Source: Paraspadella gotoi (Eukaryota; Chaetognatha). Taken from it: 64,000 nt of DNA. A program made the translations under genes and the position numbers. Shown piece by piece: positions 46,815-58,622 of this stretch; positions within the stretch are counted from its first letter, which is position 1; each line of letters begins with the position of its first letter. The stretch spans positions 16,622,005 to 16,686,004 of the forward strand of contig CM119265.1 of assembly GCA_051294375.1 (NCBI GenBank), given 5' to 3'. The notes under the pieces are model-generated. The model was not told the origin of the DNA. It worked only from the letters and a program-made list of their open reading frames with translations, and searched no databases.

Positions 46815-47423
46815 TATAAGGAAGGAACTTTTGATACAACCAAGAATGAGATTGAGTTCATCAATCTCATTTGCATATTGTCGTATTGACATTGACTTGT
46901 CATAAATTCTGTTCCTGTATCATTTCATGTTCTCATTTCACGAATTCACTTTTGTCATTAGTGTAGCTATTGATGATAGTAATTGATTAGAGAGTTTGGG
47001 ACATTTATTAATAATAATTATCAATTAAACTAACTTATAAATATTCTTATTGGAACCCACTCTTAGGTATTTCAGTTACAGTTTAAAGCTTCAGGATGAA
47101 TTCTATGCTTTAACTTGGAACAGAGTTGGCTTCCAATATGGCAGTCCCATCCTCTCTGGTCTTAGTTCTTACTTATTGGGTTAGGAATTATGTTAGAAGC
47201 ATTTTATATATGTTTATTAATAAAGACTCTTTCTTTCCTCCATAGGGTATCTATGCTTATGACTTTACTTCCCTTAAGCTAGCTATATGCCTCAAGCATT
47301 CTACTACTGAACCACAGCAAGTTAGCATCTCTTATTCTACAAGTAAGTTAATTGGTATGTTTATTGGAAATACTACTAGAGCTAAGTTTACTGTTATTTT
47401 AGGACCAAATAGCTCGCTTACAC
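46815..47423 (-). mobile_element. Dispersed repeat with tRNA-Gly-like segment, copy 2
   Basis: Copy of 32296-32852. On the minus strand it has GTGGTTCAGTAGTAGAAT, one mismatch from the tRNA-Gly D-arm/A-box sequence. No clear B box is seen. Confidence 0.6.
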
Positions 47424-47429
47424 AAGGTT

Positions 47430-48691
47430 TTTTTAATAAATTAATGGAATAAGAAGAAGAACAAGAGAGGAAAATTTCTCAGAGGAAAAAAAATTTAAAG
47501 AAATTAGATATATTCTGATATAATATTTTTTCAATATTTGTTATTGTTGTTATTATATTAATGTTTGGGTAATAATTATATTAAAATTGAAATTAAGTTA
47601 AATTAAAGTTTAGAATAAATTAAAATTATTATATAAATTTAAAAAAATCTTAAAAGCATAAGGATCGTCGCAATCGCATAAGAAAAATCAGGATGGACGA
47701 CAAATTTTGATATTAAAAAAAAGAAAATTTGAGAAAAGAAAATTAATTTATAAACAGAAAAAAAAATTATATATTGCGATTGTCAATTAAAAAAAATAAC
47801 AAAGTACCGAGGAAAATTAAAGTTACAATTTATAAAAAAAAAAAAAAAAACTTTTTCATTGACAATAAAAAAATTTTTTTTGCGATTGTCAATTAAAAAA
47901 AAATAATAAAGTACCAAGGAAAATTAAAGTTACAGTTGTGTGAGACTCGACGCTTGAGGGAAAACAAAATTAAATGGATTAACAAAGCACCGACTGGTGG
48001 TACCTTAGGTTGGTTGCAGACGTCGAATAATAAAGTTACCCCGTAACCCCGGTCGGGGAAAATAAAATTATGCTTAAATATATTTAAGTAGTTTTTCAAA
48101 TGATATCAAAACCCCGGTCGGTGAAAGTAAAATTTGGCCATTTTACCAATATTTAACATGTAATTGGGAAAGACCAACGGACCGACAGGCCAAAAAGTGA
48201 CTTATAGAGTTGCACTGCGTGTACTCACAGCTCAACGTAATTTTCGGTCAATTTCAAACAGAAAACGCTGAAAAATCAGTTTCAAATTAGAGAAAAAAAA
48301 TATTTATAAACAAAGAATCACATGTAGGCAGACAATTTTAATTCACGTACATGAATAGATTGTTCTTATTTTCAAAACGAGGTACAAACTTTTAAGAACA
48401 AAGAGAAAAAGGAAGCCACTCCAAACTGTAGCAGATGATTTTCTGTTAAAATTAAAAGAATGATATTTTAATCAAAGTGGCACAAAAATTAAGGCAGAGG
48501 TATGCGGCGTAAATTCGCTTGCAATAAAGTAATTTGCAAATCGAGTTAAAGTTAAAAATAAATTCATGCTCAATTTGAACTCCAAGAAAATTTAAAAAGC
48601 GTCCTTCAAAACAGCCTTCACGGTGTCACATGTTAGATTAAACAGATTAACCTAAAAGAAACAGTCTTAAAAACTAAACGAAATAAAAATA
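47430..48691. other. AT-rich spacer with short direct repeat; no gene seen
   Basis: A block of about 60 bp (TTGCGATTGTCAATTAAAAA ... GGAAAATTAAAGTTACA) occurs at about 47775 and again at about 47880. At 48040-48210 there is a degraded relative of the GTCGGATCTGC-family end (CCCCGGTCGG, GACCAACGGACCGACAGG). Confidence 0.5.
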
Positions 48692-49616
48692 TCAGGCCGC
48701 TAACTTACTCGTCCCGGCGACTGTTAGGAGATTTGTTTTAACCGCTGCCGGCGAATCGATGCTCATCTTTCGCCCAATGCAGTCACGGTATAACCGGAAA
48801 GTCTCTTCCGCAGCGTGGGAACACAAGCTGAGACATTCATGAAGTTGATCGTCGGAGAGTGCTCCACCATGCCGCCCGCTAGAGTGAGAAGCGACGACAC
48901 GATTTTCTGTCGATTCAAAGGCGAAGGTGAGAACAGCGACGGCATCGCGCTCTTCAGCATCCGTGGGGTCCACGACGACGCGGGGCTCGGTCACAGGCGC
49001 CAAGTTGGACTTGGACTCTGCGTCGTCTTCAGGAGAGCGAAGCAAATAAGCGCAAGAGACTGCGGCGAACATCGCGCGCATAGGAACGCCAGCATCGAGA
49101 AGCGCCAGACAACAGGCGTTGATGCTGGCCGAAAGTAGGCTGCCGCTGGTCGATCCATTACCCTATTACACATCACCCTATTTTTTTAAAAGAACGCAAT
49201 GAAGAAAATATTTTTGATCATGACCAACTTGAACTTCTTGAACAACGACATTCAGGGCGGTGCGAGGATGCAATCGGCCGATAATACATGAGTCAATGGA
49301 GTTTCGTATTATTTCTTCTTTCAACTTTGAAGCGCAGCTCGACATCCCAATCTTAGGTTTAACGAGAACCTGAAGTCATTAATATAAATTTCTCGATTAC
49401 GCATAACTAGAAACAGTACCGTCTCAAACCACAAAACCCTACATCGACAGTAGCCCGGTCAATCCGTTCTTTTGAAATACGGACGTCCGTCGGCCCATAA
49501 ACGGAAGCTATGACAGTCGTCTCATCGCCGCAGTGGAAAGAGGCCGACCCATCGGCTCTAGAAATTAGTGACAGTTCACACGACATCGATCTCATCAAGA
49601 CCTGAGGGGCTGACAT
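48692..49616 (-). CDS. EXOSC5: EXOSC5 (RRP46), RNA exosome ring subunit
   Basis: 261 aa in three exons (49443-49616, 49229-49369, 48692-49162), all phase 0. RNase PH fold: SRADGSASFHCGDETTVIASVYGP, VLVKPKIG, IIRNSIDSCIIGRLHPRTAL and NACCLALLDAGVPMRAM match the EXOSC5 family. The region following AVLTFAFEST is also conserved. It forms the six-membered exosome ring that feeds RNA to the nucleases; animal ring subunits are catalytically inert. The ATG at 49616 fits the family length. An acceptor (TTTTTGCTTAAG, ending 49672) lies 55 nt upstream. The C-terminus is about 25 residues longer than expected. POLR2K is 170 bp upstream. Confidence 0.92.
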
Positions 49617-49786
49617 TTTAAGTTCGTGAAAATCGTGAAACTTCTGGCCGAATTGTTTCAAACGAGGCAATCTTAAGCAAAAAGAGAGAACAAAATACAT
49701 AAAAGAAAACTTTAATCAAGTCTCATCGAGGCAATTGACAATAACAACAAAAAAAAATTGAATTTTGTTAAAACCAATCGGTCCAA

Positions 49787-50066
<280 letters not shown>

Positions 50067-51085
50067 CTCTCAACGTTTACTGTTTGACCGTTATTGATTT
50101 TTATTTAAATAACCCAACTTTCTGTAGGTCAAAAAAGGTTTTGAGCAAAAACAGCATGATTACGTTGGTAAACGTTACATTCATATCATCATAAGCGAAC
50201 ATCTTTTTTCACTGTATTTTGATGTGGCACCAAATGGGAATTTATAAACTCGAGCCATTGATATGGTCTCAAAGACATCACAGAAAAATGCTAAGGAGAC
50301 GACGTTGAGAAAAAATCCTTAAGCAAAAATTGAAGATACCGAATTACAGAACTTATCATTTAACTATGGTAGCCAGTTTTGGACAAATGAAAGTAAATTT
50401 TAAAGGTTATAATTATAATATATAGATATAGTAAGTAATTCACATAATCATCACACGATTTTTTTTGGGGTGAAGGTGTTTTTTTAATTTTAAATGATTG
50501 TCTAAATAAAATCCTAAGTCTGAATCACACGTAGACGATTGATAGGTGTACGTATGAAAGGGTACTTATTACACTCATATAGATTGTAACTATTAATACA
50601 TATGCTGACGACACAAACGAATTACGCTGGTAATATTAGCCTCAAGTTAGGTAATACTACCAATAGCAATAAATGGTTAGTCATTTAGCCATTAAACCCG
50701 GCAAGAACATTTAGAGCTCATGCTAATGATTGAACTTCCCTTGTCTTCATTATCGCGGTTATAAAAAAAATGTGGACCTATACTTTAACAATTATTCAAA
50801 TTAATCAATTTAAAAATCAATCGAGAGCCATAATTAAAAAAAAGAAGAAAAAAAAGAGAAAAAAAGAGAAAAAAAAAGAATTTCCTATCGCCTTCAAATA
50901 TAGAAGAAAAAAGTAATCCAAGCCACGAAGCGGTTCATCGCGAAATCCTTCACTCACGACGCAGTCTCAAAATCAACTTCACCGCGAATCTCAACAAAAA
51001 AGAAAGTCCTAATAGCGAGTGTGTATCGGAGAATCTTTGTTGGACATAAACCCGGCACATCATCATCACGGCCGCAATCAATTCA
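50067..51085. other. Spacer between USP and POLR2K; no gene seen
   Basis: AT-rich with an A/G-rich tract at 50835-50880. No convincing frame, RNA gene or repeat end was recognised. The acceptor for POLR2K lies at 50122. The rest is presumably USP 3' UTR and intercistronic sequence. Confidence 0.5.
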
Positions 51086-53216
51086 CTAACGTCTCACGTA
51101 AAAAAGAACGTAGGCCTCGGGGGAGACAACGTCATTCGGGTCACGGATGCGCGAAACCATGCGGTCGTTGAAGGCGAACCAACCGTCCAGCGTTCGGCAA
51201 GCGGCGGTGTAGTGTCCCCTCGATAAACTTCCGAAATGATTTGAAACGCAGTAAAGGTCGTAAACGCAGATGTGTGCGGTTGACTCGCTCTTCGAGGCCG
51301 GTCGTGTGAACGAGAGATCGAGGCCATCAAGTGGGAAATTAACCAGGTCGTTGACTTTTTTCGGTCGCGCTCCGTGATCCGACGAGTGAAATCGGTTAAG
51401 AGAAACGACGAGAACTTCTGGCAGTCGGTGGAGATCAATTTTCTTGGAAAAGTTCCGCGGCATCTTGCACTTCGGGCACCTCCATTTGCAAGAAGGGGAT
51501 GCCGGAGGCGAAGCGTCGCCGACGACGCCTGTACCTGCGGCGCACTCTGTGCGAGACCCGACGATTTCGCGAGAGAGGTAGGCTCGCAGACATTCCTCCA
51601 CCGTGACGGCGCGTTTGGGAAAAGAGGACTCGGGGATAGGAAGCGCGAGGCATTGAAATTGTTCGTAAGTCGAACTCATGGTGCCGCAGGTGAGGCATTC
51701 GAGCGTAGAGCAACTTTGACCGGAAAAAAGATCAGTGACGATCGAACGTCCGTTTTTCAGCAGTTGCGATTCCCAGAACTTTTTGGCAAGCAACTCCCCC
51801 TTGTTGTTGTTCCCATCAACCACCTGAGAAAAGCAAAATAAATTCATTTTAAATAAAGCAAAATAGTGAACGTTTAAAACCGAATTACAATGAAACTTGT
51901 CTCACCTGAGAGGACCTCATGGTGGTAGCTGTAAGGGTGAATCTCTCACCCTCCCTCTTATGGGAGAGATCTTGGTGCAAGGCGTTCAAGAACCAGACGA
52001 GAAATTCGGACGAGTCCTGCTGCTTGTTCTTGGGAAAAGGAAACCCGAAGGCGGGTAAGGCCTCGATGAAATCGTCCGGATCGACGGAGGGTTCCTCGCA
52101 GGACCAAAGGCGCCGAGTTAAATTTTGATACTCGACCGAAAGAGGGACGTCGTCGCGTGAGAGCGGCGTTTGTAGAACCCAGCGTTTCAGCCGCGGGATA
52201 TTGGACAAGCATTGAATAATGCTGTTCATGTAACAGTAGAAGCTTGGATTGCGCAGCCCCGCCGTGACGGGCCTCGTCGCGGCGTCCACATGAAAAACTG
52301 ACGAGGCGAGTGGCGACGGAGGTGGTTGAGGCCGGCCTGGCGAAGATTTTAATGATTCAAATTTGGAACGAGGCGGTGTGGGAGTTAAGCAGTATTCGTG
52401 GTCGCGCATCGGAGGAGTCACGAGAAAGGACGTTTCCTCCTCGTCCAAGTCGTCAGCTTCGTCGCCGTTAACGACTTCTCCCGGGGACTCTGGAGGCGTC
52501 TCCAAGGGGATATCGGGAAGCGGCGGCCGCTTCGCCCCGGAAAGGACTGGATTGACCGATGCTTTTGGAGGCGTAATAGGAAAAATGATGTTGGCCGAAG
52601 GGGGCGGGGTGTCCCTGGCGGCGTGGTCCCTCTCCACCTCGAAAGGATCAAGGGGAACGAAGTTGTTCAAAAAATCCTTGGTAGGGCCGCGGCGTGAAGG
52701 CCCCAACTTGCGCCTTTTTTCGTTGCGCGTCTCGCCGGCCGAAGCGGCGGCTAGAGCGGAAAGCAAAGATCCGTGGAAGGCCAAAGTAGTTTCGATCTTT
52801 CTTGTTGTCGGGAAGAAATACTTACCCGGGTCTCCACTTTGAACGGTCGGGTCTTCTGAATCTCTCTTAACGGATGAATCCACAGGCTCGACGATATCTT
52901 TCACAGAGCTCGACCCATACCCTTTCCGTTTCTTGACATTGCTCCGGCCCTTCGGACTCGTCTCGCCAAGATCCACCCCTTTAAAGAGGTCTTCGACAAG
53001 GAGCCCAACGATTCTATTCTTTCTTGCCTTGGGATTTAGCTCCACGTTACGCAGTCGGCACATCTCTTTGAGTTCGTACATATCGCACTGTTTGTGAAAG
53101 CATTGGGCGACGTGGTGCGAGAGCTGAATCTGCCGTTCCTTCTCATTTTTAACTTGTAATTCTATGGCAGCCAGCCCAGTTGTCATGAATACATTGATTT
53201 TACTGATTGGGTCCAT
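51086..53216 (-). CDS. Ubiquitin-specific protease with N-terminal SAP-like motif
   Basis: 682 aa in two exons (51906-53216 and 51086-51823). The N-terminus (residues about 45-80, YELKEMCRLRNVELNPKARK) resembles a SAP helix-extension-helix. A disordered Pro/Ser-rich linker follows to about residue 315. USP domain: Cys box GLRNPSFYCYMNSIIQCL with catalytic Cys at about 328 and the oxyanion Asn five residues before it. The QQDSSEFL box, two CxxC zinc pairs (LECLTCG, RCPKCK) and the His box GHYTAACR, with FNDRMVS for the Asp, complete it. All catalytic residues are present, so the enzyme should be active. The usual GNT before the Cys is replaced by SFY. It is most like the USP2/USP8/USP21 group, but I would not assign an orthologue. 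A TTTCTATAG acceptor lies 4 nt before the ATG. Confidence 0.88.
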
Positions 53217-53220
53217 ATTG

Positions 53221-53236
53221 CTATAGAAATCAAAAT
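53221..53236 (-). promoter_or_regulatory. 3' splice acceptor 4 nt before USP ATG (trans-splice candidate)
   Basis: TTTTGATTTCTATAG ends at 53221, leaving only CAAT before the ATG at 53216. MKS1's stop is 84 bp upstream. A cis leader exon is not possible in that space unless it lies beyond MKS1. Confidence 0.6.
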
Positions 53237-53300
53237 AAAATTAATATACATATGAAAAGAATAAATTAAGAAAAAACCGGCAACAATGGTTAACTGTTAT

Positions 53301-54950
53301 TCATTCGATCTTCAAATCTTTCAACAATGATTCCCTCGCTTCTACCATTCTCGATCGGGCTTGCTGAAAGGCCTGGACGACGCTGATCAAATGAAACATA
53401 CCACCATGCTTTTCTTTCGCCCCGTGAGCGACGTTTCCGAAAAAGGGCGTTCCCGATTTGGAACGGAGTGACTTCGAGGAGCTCACGAGCGATTGCGACT
53501 GAAAAACCAAATTCATACGCACCCGAACTGATCCGGTTGAGATTGTCTGTAAACCAAACTGGTTCAGGTGAAATACTTCGGACTCGAAATTTTCAACTGA
53601 CGGTTTGGCAATGTAAAAGGGATCGTCCAATTCTGGCGATCCTCCCACGAAGTAACGACGCAGTTCGTCAACGGGACCGCCGACCGGCCTCCAGCAATGG
53701 ATGTCGAGTGAATGGGAACCAGGCCGAGTCGGCAGTGGAGTGACTCCATATCCCTCGGTTCGCGTGCGGTGCCATGAATCACGAGACATGACCTGTAACA
53801 ACAACTGTGGCCACTCCTCGAAAGAAAAGGAAAGCTCCGAGGCCTTTAAGCGATTAGTTTTGCACGGGCGGGCATCTTTCTTTTCCCCAAGATTCCGGTA
53901 GACCAAGTCCAACTCGAAACACTCGCCAAACATGGCCATTCCGGATCTTCTCACGCCGCAGCAATGAGTCGACCCAGTCAAGACGGAGTCCAATTTCGAG
54001 TCGGATTCCGCTGAGGACGACCACCACCATTTACCGGGTACAACGCGCCAGGCGACGTAAAGCCGGTCGTATTCAAATCCGCGGGCGGAGACAATCTCGC
54101 CAAAGCAAGTAAGTCGTAGCCCATCCGGAGGCGGAACCTCGAAGTCGACGCCGACAAGGGTTTCGCGCGCTTTTGCGTGTCGCTCGTAGAAGCGGGCAAG
54201 AATGTTTGATTCTTTTACCATCTCTTCACGCAACATCGGTTCGCTGGCGTTTTCTAGGTAAATTTCCCAAGAGTCGAGGCCACCGAGGGATTCTACGCGG
54301 TAGGGCTGCTTCTGCTCCAAAGGATTGAAGTCCGGGTCGATAATGAAAGTTCCGTTTAGGTTGTAGTGTAGGGTGCAAAGGACGACCTGGACTTCGACGC
54401 CCTCTTCTGCCGGATCAGCTTCTTCCGGAGTTAGATCGGCTACGATTCTCATCGTCCGCCAAACTGATCCCTGCTTAGTTTTTCCACCCATTACGGAAAA
54501 TGATTCGACCGACATAGGGCGCGGAATTTCTTCATCGGGTGATCTGATCAATGAAACGTTGGCATCGAGGGCGGCGTCAACATCGACGTAAGAAAATATC
54601 CGGTTGGTCGGATGGGGTTCGCCCGCGTTGCGAATAGCCGCAACCGACTTTCGGTACTTTTCCACCAGGGGTGTGTCGTTGGGGGAAGTGGGTCGTCCGT
54701 ATTCGACAAATTCGCGGCGGCTAAATATTTTTTGTTGCCAGGAGACAAGTCGAGTTTCTGGCACCGAGTGAGTCTCTAGCTGACGCATCTGTTTAAGCTC
54801 AACTTCGTCGCCTTGCTGCCGCGCCATCTCGAGAAACAATGAAGAGGATGTAACTCGCTGAAGTCGAACGCGTAAACGGAAGTTTGAAATGGCGTCGCGT
54901 GACCGGTAGACGGCCGTCGATCGCTCACGCTGCGTCGGGAGGGACGGCAT
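53301..54950 (-). CDS. MKS1: MKS1, B9-domain protein of the ciliary transition zone
   Basis: Intronless 549 aa from the ATG at 54950 (a longer frame would need a GTG start); human MKS1 is about 559 aa. N-terminal family segments include YRSRDAISNFRLRVRLQRV, RIFSYVDVDA and VLCTLHYNLNGTFIIDPDFNP. The B9 domain follows: LTCFGEIVSARGFEYDRLYV, GECFELDLVY, WPQLLLQVMSRDSWHRTRTEGYG and RPGSHSLDIHCWRP. The C-terminal FHLNQFGLQTISTGSVRVRM is also typical. MKS1 works with B9D1/B9D2 at the base of cilia, so the organism makes cilia of the MKS-module type. The lack of introns is unusual for this gene. It lies 84 bp upstream of the USP gene. Confidence 0.93.
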   Translation of the reverse strand: MPSLPTQRERSTAVYRSRDAISNFRLRVRLQRVTSSSLFLEMARQQGDEVELKQMRQLETHSVPETRLVSWQQKIFSRREFVEYGRPTSPNDTPLVEKYRKSVAAIRNAGEPHPTNRIFSYVDVDAALDANVSLIRSPDEEIPRPMSVESFSVMGGKTKQGSVWRTMRIVADLTPEEADPAEEGVEVQVVLCTLHYNLNGTFIIDPDFNPLEQKQPYRVESLGGLDSWEIYLENASEPMLREEMVKESNILARFYERHAKARETLVGVDFEVPPPDGLRLTCFGEIVSARGFEYDRLYVAWRVVPGKWWWSSSAESDSKLDSVLTGSTHCCGVRRSGMAMFGECFELDLVYRNLGEKKDARPCKTNRLKASELSFSFEEWPQLLLQVMSRDSWHRTRTEGYGVTPLPTRPGSHSLDIHCWRPVGGPVDELRRYFVGGSPELDDPFYIAKPSVENFESEVFHLNQFGLQTISTGSVRVRMNLVFQSQSLVSSSKSLRSKSGTPFFGNVAHGAKEKHGGMFHLISVVQAFQQARSRMVEARESLLKDLKIE

Positions 54951-55530
54951 TCTTTTTTTTCCGTCGCTTACAACCACCAGACGCTAGCTACAGTAATAGC
55001 TAACTGAGTTGGCATAATTTTCTGCTAGATAAAAAAATATAATTTTTATTTCATTCAAAATGATGCGCGACAACAAAAATTTAAGGTGACTTTTCAACAT
55101 ATTCGAAAAACAGAAGTATTTTTTCACGAAACTAATCCAGTGCTTGAAAGGAAAAAGAAAATATTGGGTTACTTAAAACCTGTACTTTATAATACATGAA
55201 GGCGAAAAACAGCATTTTATCTAAGCAATACGCATTTTTCTAGTGCTAATCAAATAGTCACCTCATAACGGAGGACAGATCTGGAATTTGAGAATAATAA
55301 TTTACATTTGAACACAAAAATTAAAAAAGGAGTTCTATGGCTACCAGACATTCAAAAACGTATAAAATATGATGGTAAATATTATTCTTAGTTTTGAATC
55401 ACTACCCTGAACTACATATGACATAACGTCAGGCACAGCGGCAAAAGAATGGAAAAAGAATGTTCGTCGGAGGCTTTTTTACTGCAATTGACTAGAAGAC
55501 TCTTGAATCCTTGGCTAGAAAAAAAATCCT
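54951..55530. other. Spacer between RABAC1 and MKS1; no gene seen
   Basis: AT-rich, with no convincing frame. It should contain the RABAC1 3' UTR and the MKS1 leader. Confidence 0.5.
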
Positions 55531-58500
55531 TTATATCTCTTCCATTTGTAAATCAAAAGCGTCTTCGATTTCCGCTTCGTAGTTGTAAAACGCAGCGTGC
55601 ATTACAATGAAAACGATAGAGGCCCCTATCACCCAAAAGACGGCCGTACCAGCACCTAGTGTCGGAGTAAAGTGTAAACGTCACGTTATATAATATCATA
55701 ATATCTACAATAAATGAGGAGATAGTGTGTCCCAATGGTACTGTCTGTTAAGAAAACCTTACCAGATCGAAAAGAATTTAATTAATTATAGGATACGTAA
55801 ATTGAACAAAGCAAACTCCTGTACAATTTATGCGTTTATCTGTAATGCTGTATGTCCTTTTGAATGTACTGTTTCAACTAATTGTTGTAAACGAATAAAA
55901 CACATATATTACATAAAGCAATTGGTAATTTTTTTTTTCCCGTGATTTTTTATATGCAGGACATTAAGAAACTACCTCATATTTTTAGTTCCAGAGCTTT
56001 TATAATGCAGTAATCATTTTTTAAAAAAAATATCTACTTAATTTGTTCATATTACTTTTTAATTGATTTAAATCGTCGCTGCCTGACCCAAGCCTGATAA
56101 GTTCCATCACTCTGGCTTCTCAAAATCCTGAAGATCAATGACATGCCAATGATAGCGGTAGCCGTCCAAATTCGAACCATGAGTAATTCGCTAATTAAAA
56201 TTAGTATATTGCTATATAATGTTAAAATCTTTTTTGGAACATTTAAATTTTTTTTTAATTGAAAAATGTAATTACAACTTTTTAAAAGTTTGATGTTTTA
56301 TTACTGAAAATTAGCAAAAACTGCTAAAATCATTGGATGATGACGATGAGGATGATTTTTTTAGGTTTTTTCCAATTTTGACCCACTTATCATCAAAATA
56401 TTGAAAAAAGAATTATACTTTGTGTGGACAACTTTTTATAAGCTATCTGAATCTGCTTTTAAAAATATAAAATTCAAAAAATTTTTTTTACATTTCCTAT
56501 CTATAAATAAATATTAAAAAATTAATTACTAGTGCTTCATACATTTCTGAGAAAACTTTCAATGGACCAAAATTTTCTAAAATGGCAAGAAGTTTAATTT
56601 GGGAAGGTTCTCAAATAAAACTTCTGACCCACCCCATTGACAAAGTTTGGCTCTACCAATGACTCGGCTCATCGTCACTACCCCATCTAGGGGGCCAGCT
56701 TTATTTTGAGCTCTTTCTTTTTCTTATCAGAGGAGGATTTAGCCTGCCGTCCAATTCTCCTCTTCCTCTTCTTTCCTCCTCCTCCTGCCCCTCAGTATAT
56801 TTTTTCTTGCAATACATTCTCTCGTTTCTACACTTCACGAAATATACCATTATTTTCCTCTGTTTCTTCACGCCTTCAATTCCCCTGGAGCTTATCTTTC
56901 ATTGCGATTGCGACGATAAAAATGATGTTTGTCTGTCCGTCCCCCCTTAGCATTAAACTCCAATAACTCGTGATTGGATGGATGGATGGATTGGAATGAA
57001 ATTTTGTGTGTGGTTAGGAAAGTGTGTGATTGAGATGGATATAAATTTTCGATGGAATCGTCCGAGTGGAAAAGGGTTTAAATGGAAAAAACAAAAGTCA
57101 TGTTTACTTATAATTATTATATTTATTAAAATTGGATAGATAAATTGAAATGAAATTTTGTGTGTGGGTAGGAAAGTATGTGATTAAGCTGGATATTTAT
57201 TTTTGATATAATTGTAGGAGTGGAAAATTCAAATAAATGTGTCTTTTGGTTTTCTATCTTAAAGTTTCTCTCTTTCTCTGATTGATTGATTTACCAAATT
57301 ATGCCAATTGATAAATTATGCCAGTTGACCAAATTATGTCAGTTGACCAAATTTAGCAAGTGGACCAAATTATGCAAGTAGATTAAATTATGCAAGTTGA
57401 TTAAATTATAAAATTTGATCAAATTATGCCAGTTGACCAAATTATGCGCAGCTACTGGTAATGATTGATAGATCAATTGAATTATAGATTTTTTATAGAT
57501 TTATTATGAAGTCTGTTATGATTTGTTTTTTTACGATTTGTTATGTTATAATTTGTCATGCTCTGTTAAGATCACAAATTGAAATTCAGATTTATCATCG
57601 GATTAGCTTATAACCGCTTAATTATCGTAGGCAGATCCGACATTGTTTGCTCAAACTAGTTTTAATATTTGTTTATTTCTTTTTATTAATGTACTTATTT
57701 TATATAAATTAAAATTTAAATAATTTATATCTATTTAAAATATTCTTTTACATAATTTTTTAAATAAAATAAAAAAAACTATCTAGAAATAAAAAAGTTA
57801 GAAATGAGCACTCATTTAAATTGAATGTTCTGCAAAGAAAAATTGATAAAAATTGTATTCGAAATATAGTATCATAAATGGTAAGAACTTATCTTGATAT
57901 TGTTATCTCAGAAATAAGATTTAATAACACAGTTCCGCACAAGATGTAAAAGTTAACCGACAGTACCATTGGGACACACTTTAAAGAGAGAGACAAAAAG
58001 AGAATATAAGCTTGAACGAACCAGCGAGAATGAAAATGGGAATGGAAGTGATCCCGACGCCGGTGTACTGCTGCGCGAGGGAGACTTCCTTTCCCATAAA
58101 GCGCATCTTTCTTTCCTGGTTCTTCAGCTGCAAAATATAGCAGGCGCCAAGCGAGGCTCCGATGGCGATCAGCAGCATCGGAGACGTTAACAGGCAGTAG
58201 GCGATCAGGACGACGAAAACGAAAATATAATTGCTCTGGAAGTGATCGATGTTGCGCGCCAAACGACGACCGAGTTTAGGAATGGTGTTGGGAGGCGCAA
58301 ACCTAAAAAATTAACATACTTATTATTAAAGTGAAAACAAAAGAGAAGTAAATAAAATAAATTACCTCTTAGTGTTGACGAAATCTCCCCAGGGCTGTAC
58401 TTTTTGACGACGATCGCTAACCCACTGACGCATGGCACTTCCGGCCGGGGTGGTTGCCATTGACATTATAGACGAAGCGATTGATGGAGAAGAAACCGGG

Positions 58501-58583
58501 GAGCTACTTTTTCCGGCGGAGCCTTCATCATCCATGAGTGGTATTTTGATCTCCATGTCGCCGCTTAAGTCGTTAGAAGCCAT
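55531..58583 (-). CDS. RABAC1: RABAC1 (PRA1), prenylated Rab acceptor
   Basis: 207 aa in three exons (58366-58583, 58022-58302, 55531-55655). Matches PRA1 family features: RQWVSDRRQKVQPWGDFVNT, RLARNIDHFQSNYIFVFVVL, LLTSPMLLIAIGASLGACYI, and after the long intron AGTAVFWVIGASIVFIVMHA with an acidic tail ending LQMEEI. Four membrane segments in two hairpin pairs are evident. The protein binds prenylated Rab GTPases and VAMP2 in Golgi/ER membranes. The 2.37-kb second intron is nearly all one TIR-bounded insertion. An acceptor-like TTTTAG ends at 58609, 25 nt before the ATG. Confidence 0.94.
56052..56180 (-). CDS. Possible 42-aa single-pass membrane micropeptide
   Basis: ATG at 56180, TAA at 56052. 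A hydrophobic N-terminal helix (IWTATAIIGMSLIFRIL) is followed by a polar, basic tail (AWVRQRRFKSIKK). Base composition is clearly less AT-rich than the surroundings and codon choice looks gene-like. It sits inside the TIR-bounded insert of the RABAC1 intron. I know no matching family. It could be a real small protein gene, an exon of something larger, or chance. Confidence 0.3.
   Translation of the reverse strand: MVRIWTATAIIGMSLIFRILRSQSDGTYQAWVRQRRFKSIKK
56925..57645. mobile_element. GTCGGATCTGC-family element, second large copy
   Basis: Matches 35078-35533 in opposite orientation (AACTCGTGATTGGATGG, TTGGAATGAAATTTTGTGTG, GGCAGATCCGAC at the right end). Carries an internal partial duplication (GAAATTTTGTGTGTGG twice, about 160 bp apart). 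Confidence 0.65.
57290..57455. repeat. Minisatellite, about 18-bp unit
   Basis: About nine imperfect copies of TTGACCAAATTATGCCAG and variants. Confidence 0.8.
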
Positions 58584-58608
58584 GGTATATATGTTACTTC
58601 TCAATGAT

Positions 58609-58622
58609 CTAAAATTATAAAA
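58609..58622 (-). promoter_or_regulatory. 3' splice acceptor before RABAC1 ATG (trans-splice candidate)
   Basis: TTTTTATAATTTTAG ends at 58609, 25 nt upstream of the ATG. Confidence 0.4.

Larger units (their letters stand above)
55723..57980. mobile_element. TIR-bounded element filling RABAC1 intron 2
   Basis: A perfect 22-bp terminal inverted repeat: AGTGTGTCCCAATGGTACTG (plus TC) at 55723-55744 and its reverse complement at 57959-57980. No obvious target duplication. The interior holds a small minus-strand ORF, a GTCGGATCTGC-family copy and a minisatellite, so it is a nest of insertions. No transposase recognised. Confidence 0.7.

Noticed and set aside
52363-52842. 159-aa plus-strand frame
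   Set aside because: Antisense shadow of the USP linker region.
57290-57455. Regular short repeats resembling a CRISPR array
   Set aside because: Units are contiguous and imperfect with no unique spacers, in a eukaryotic intron. It is a minisatellite.
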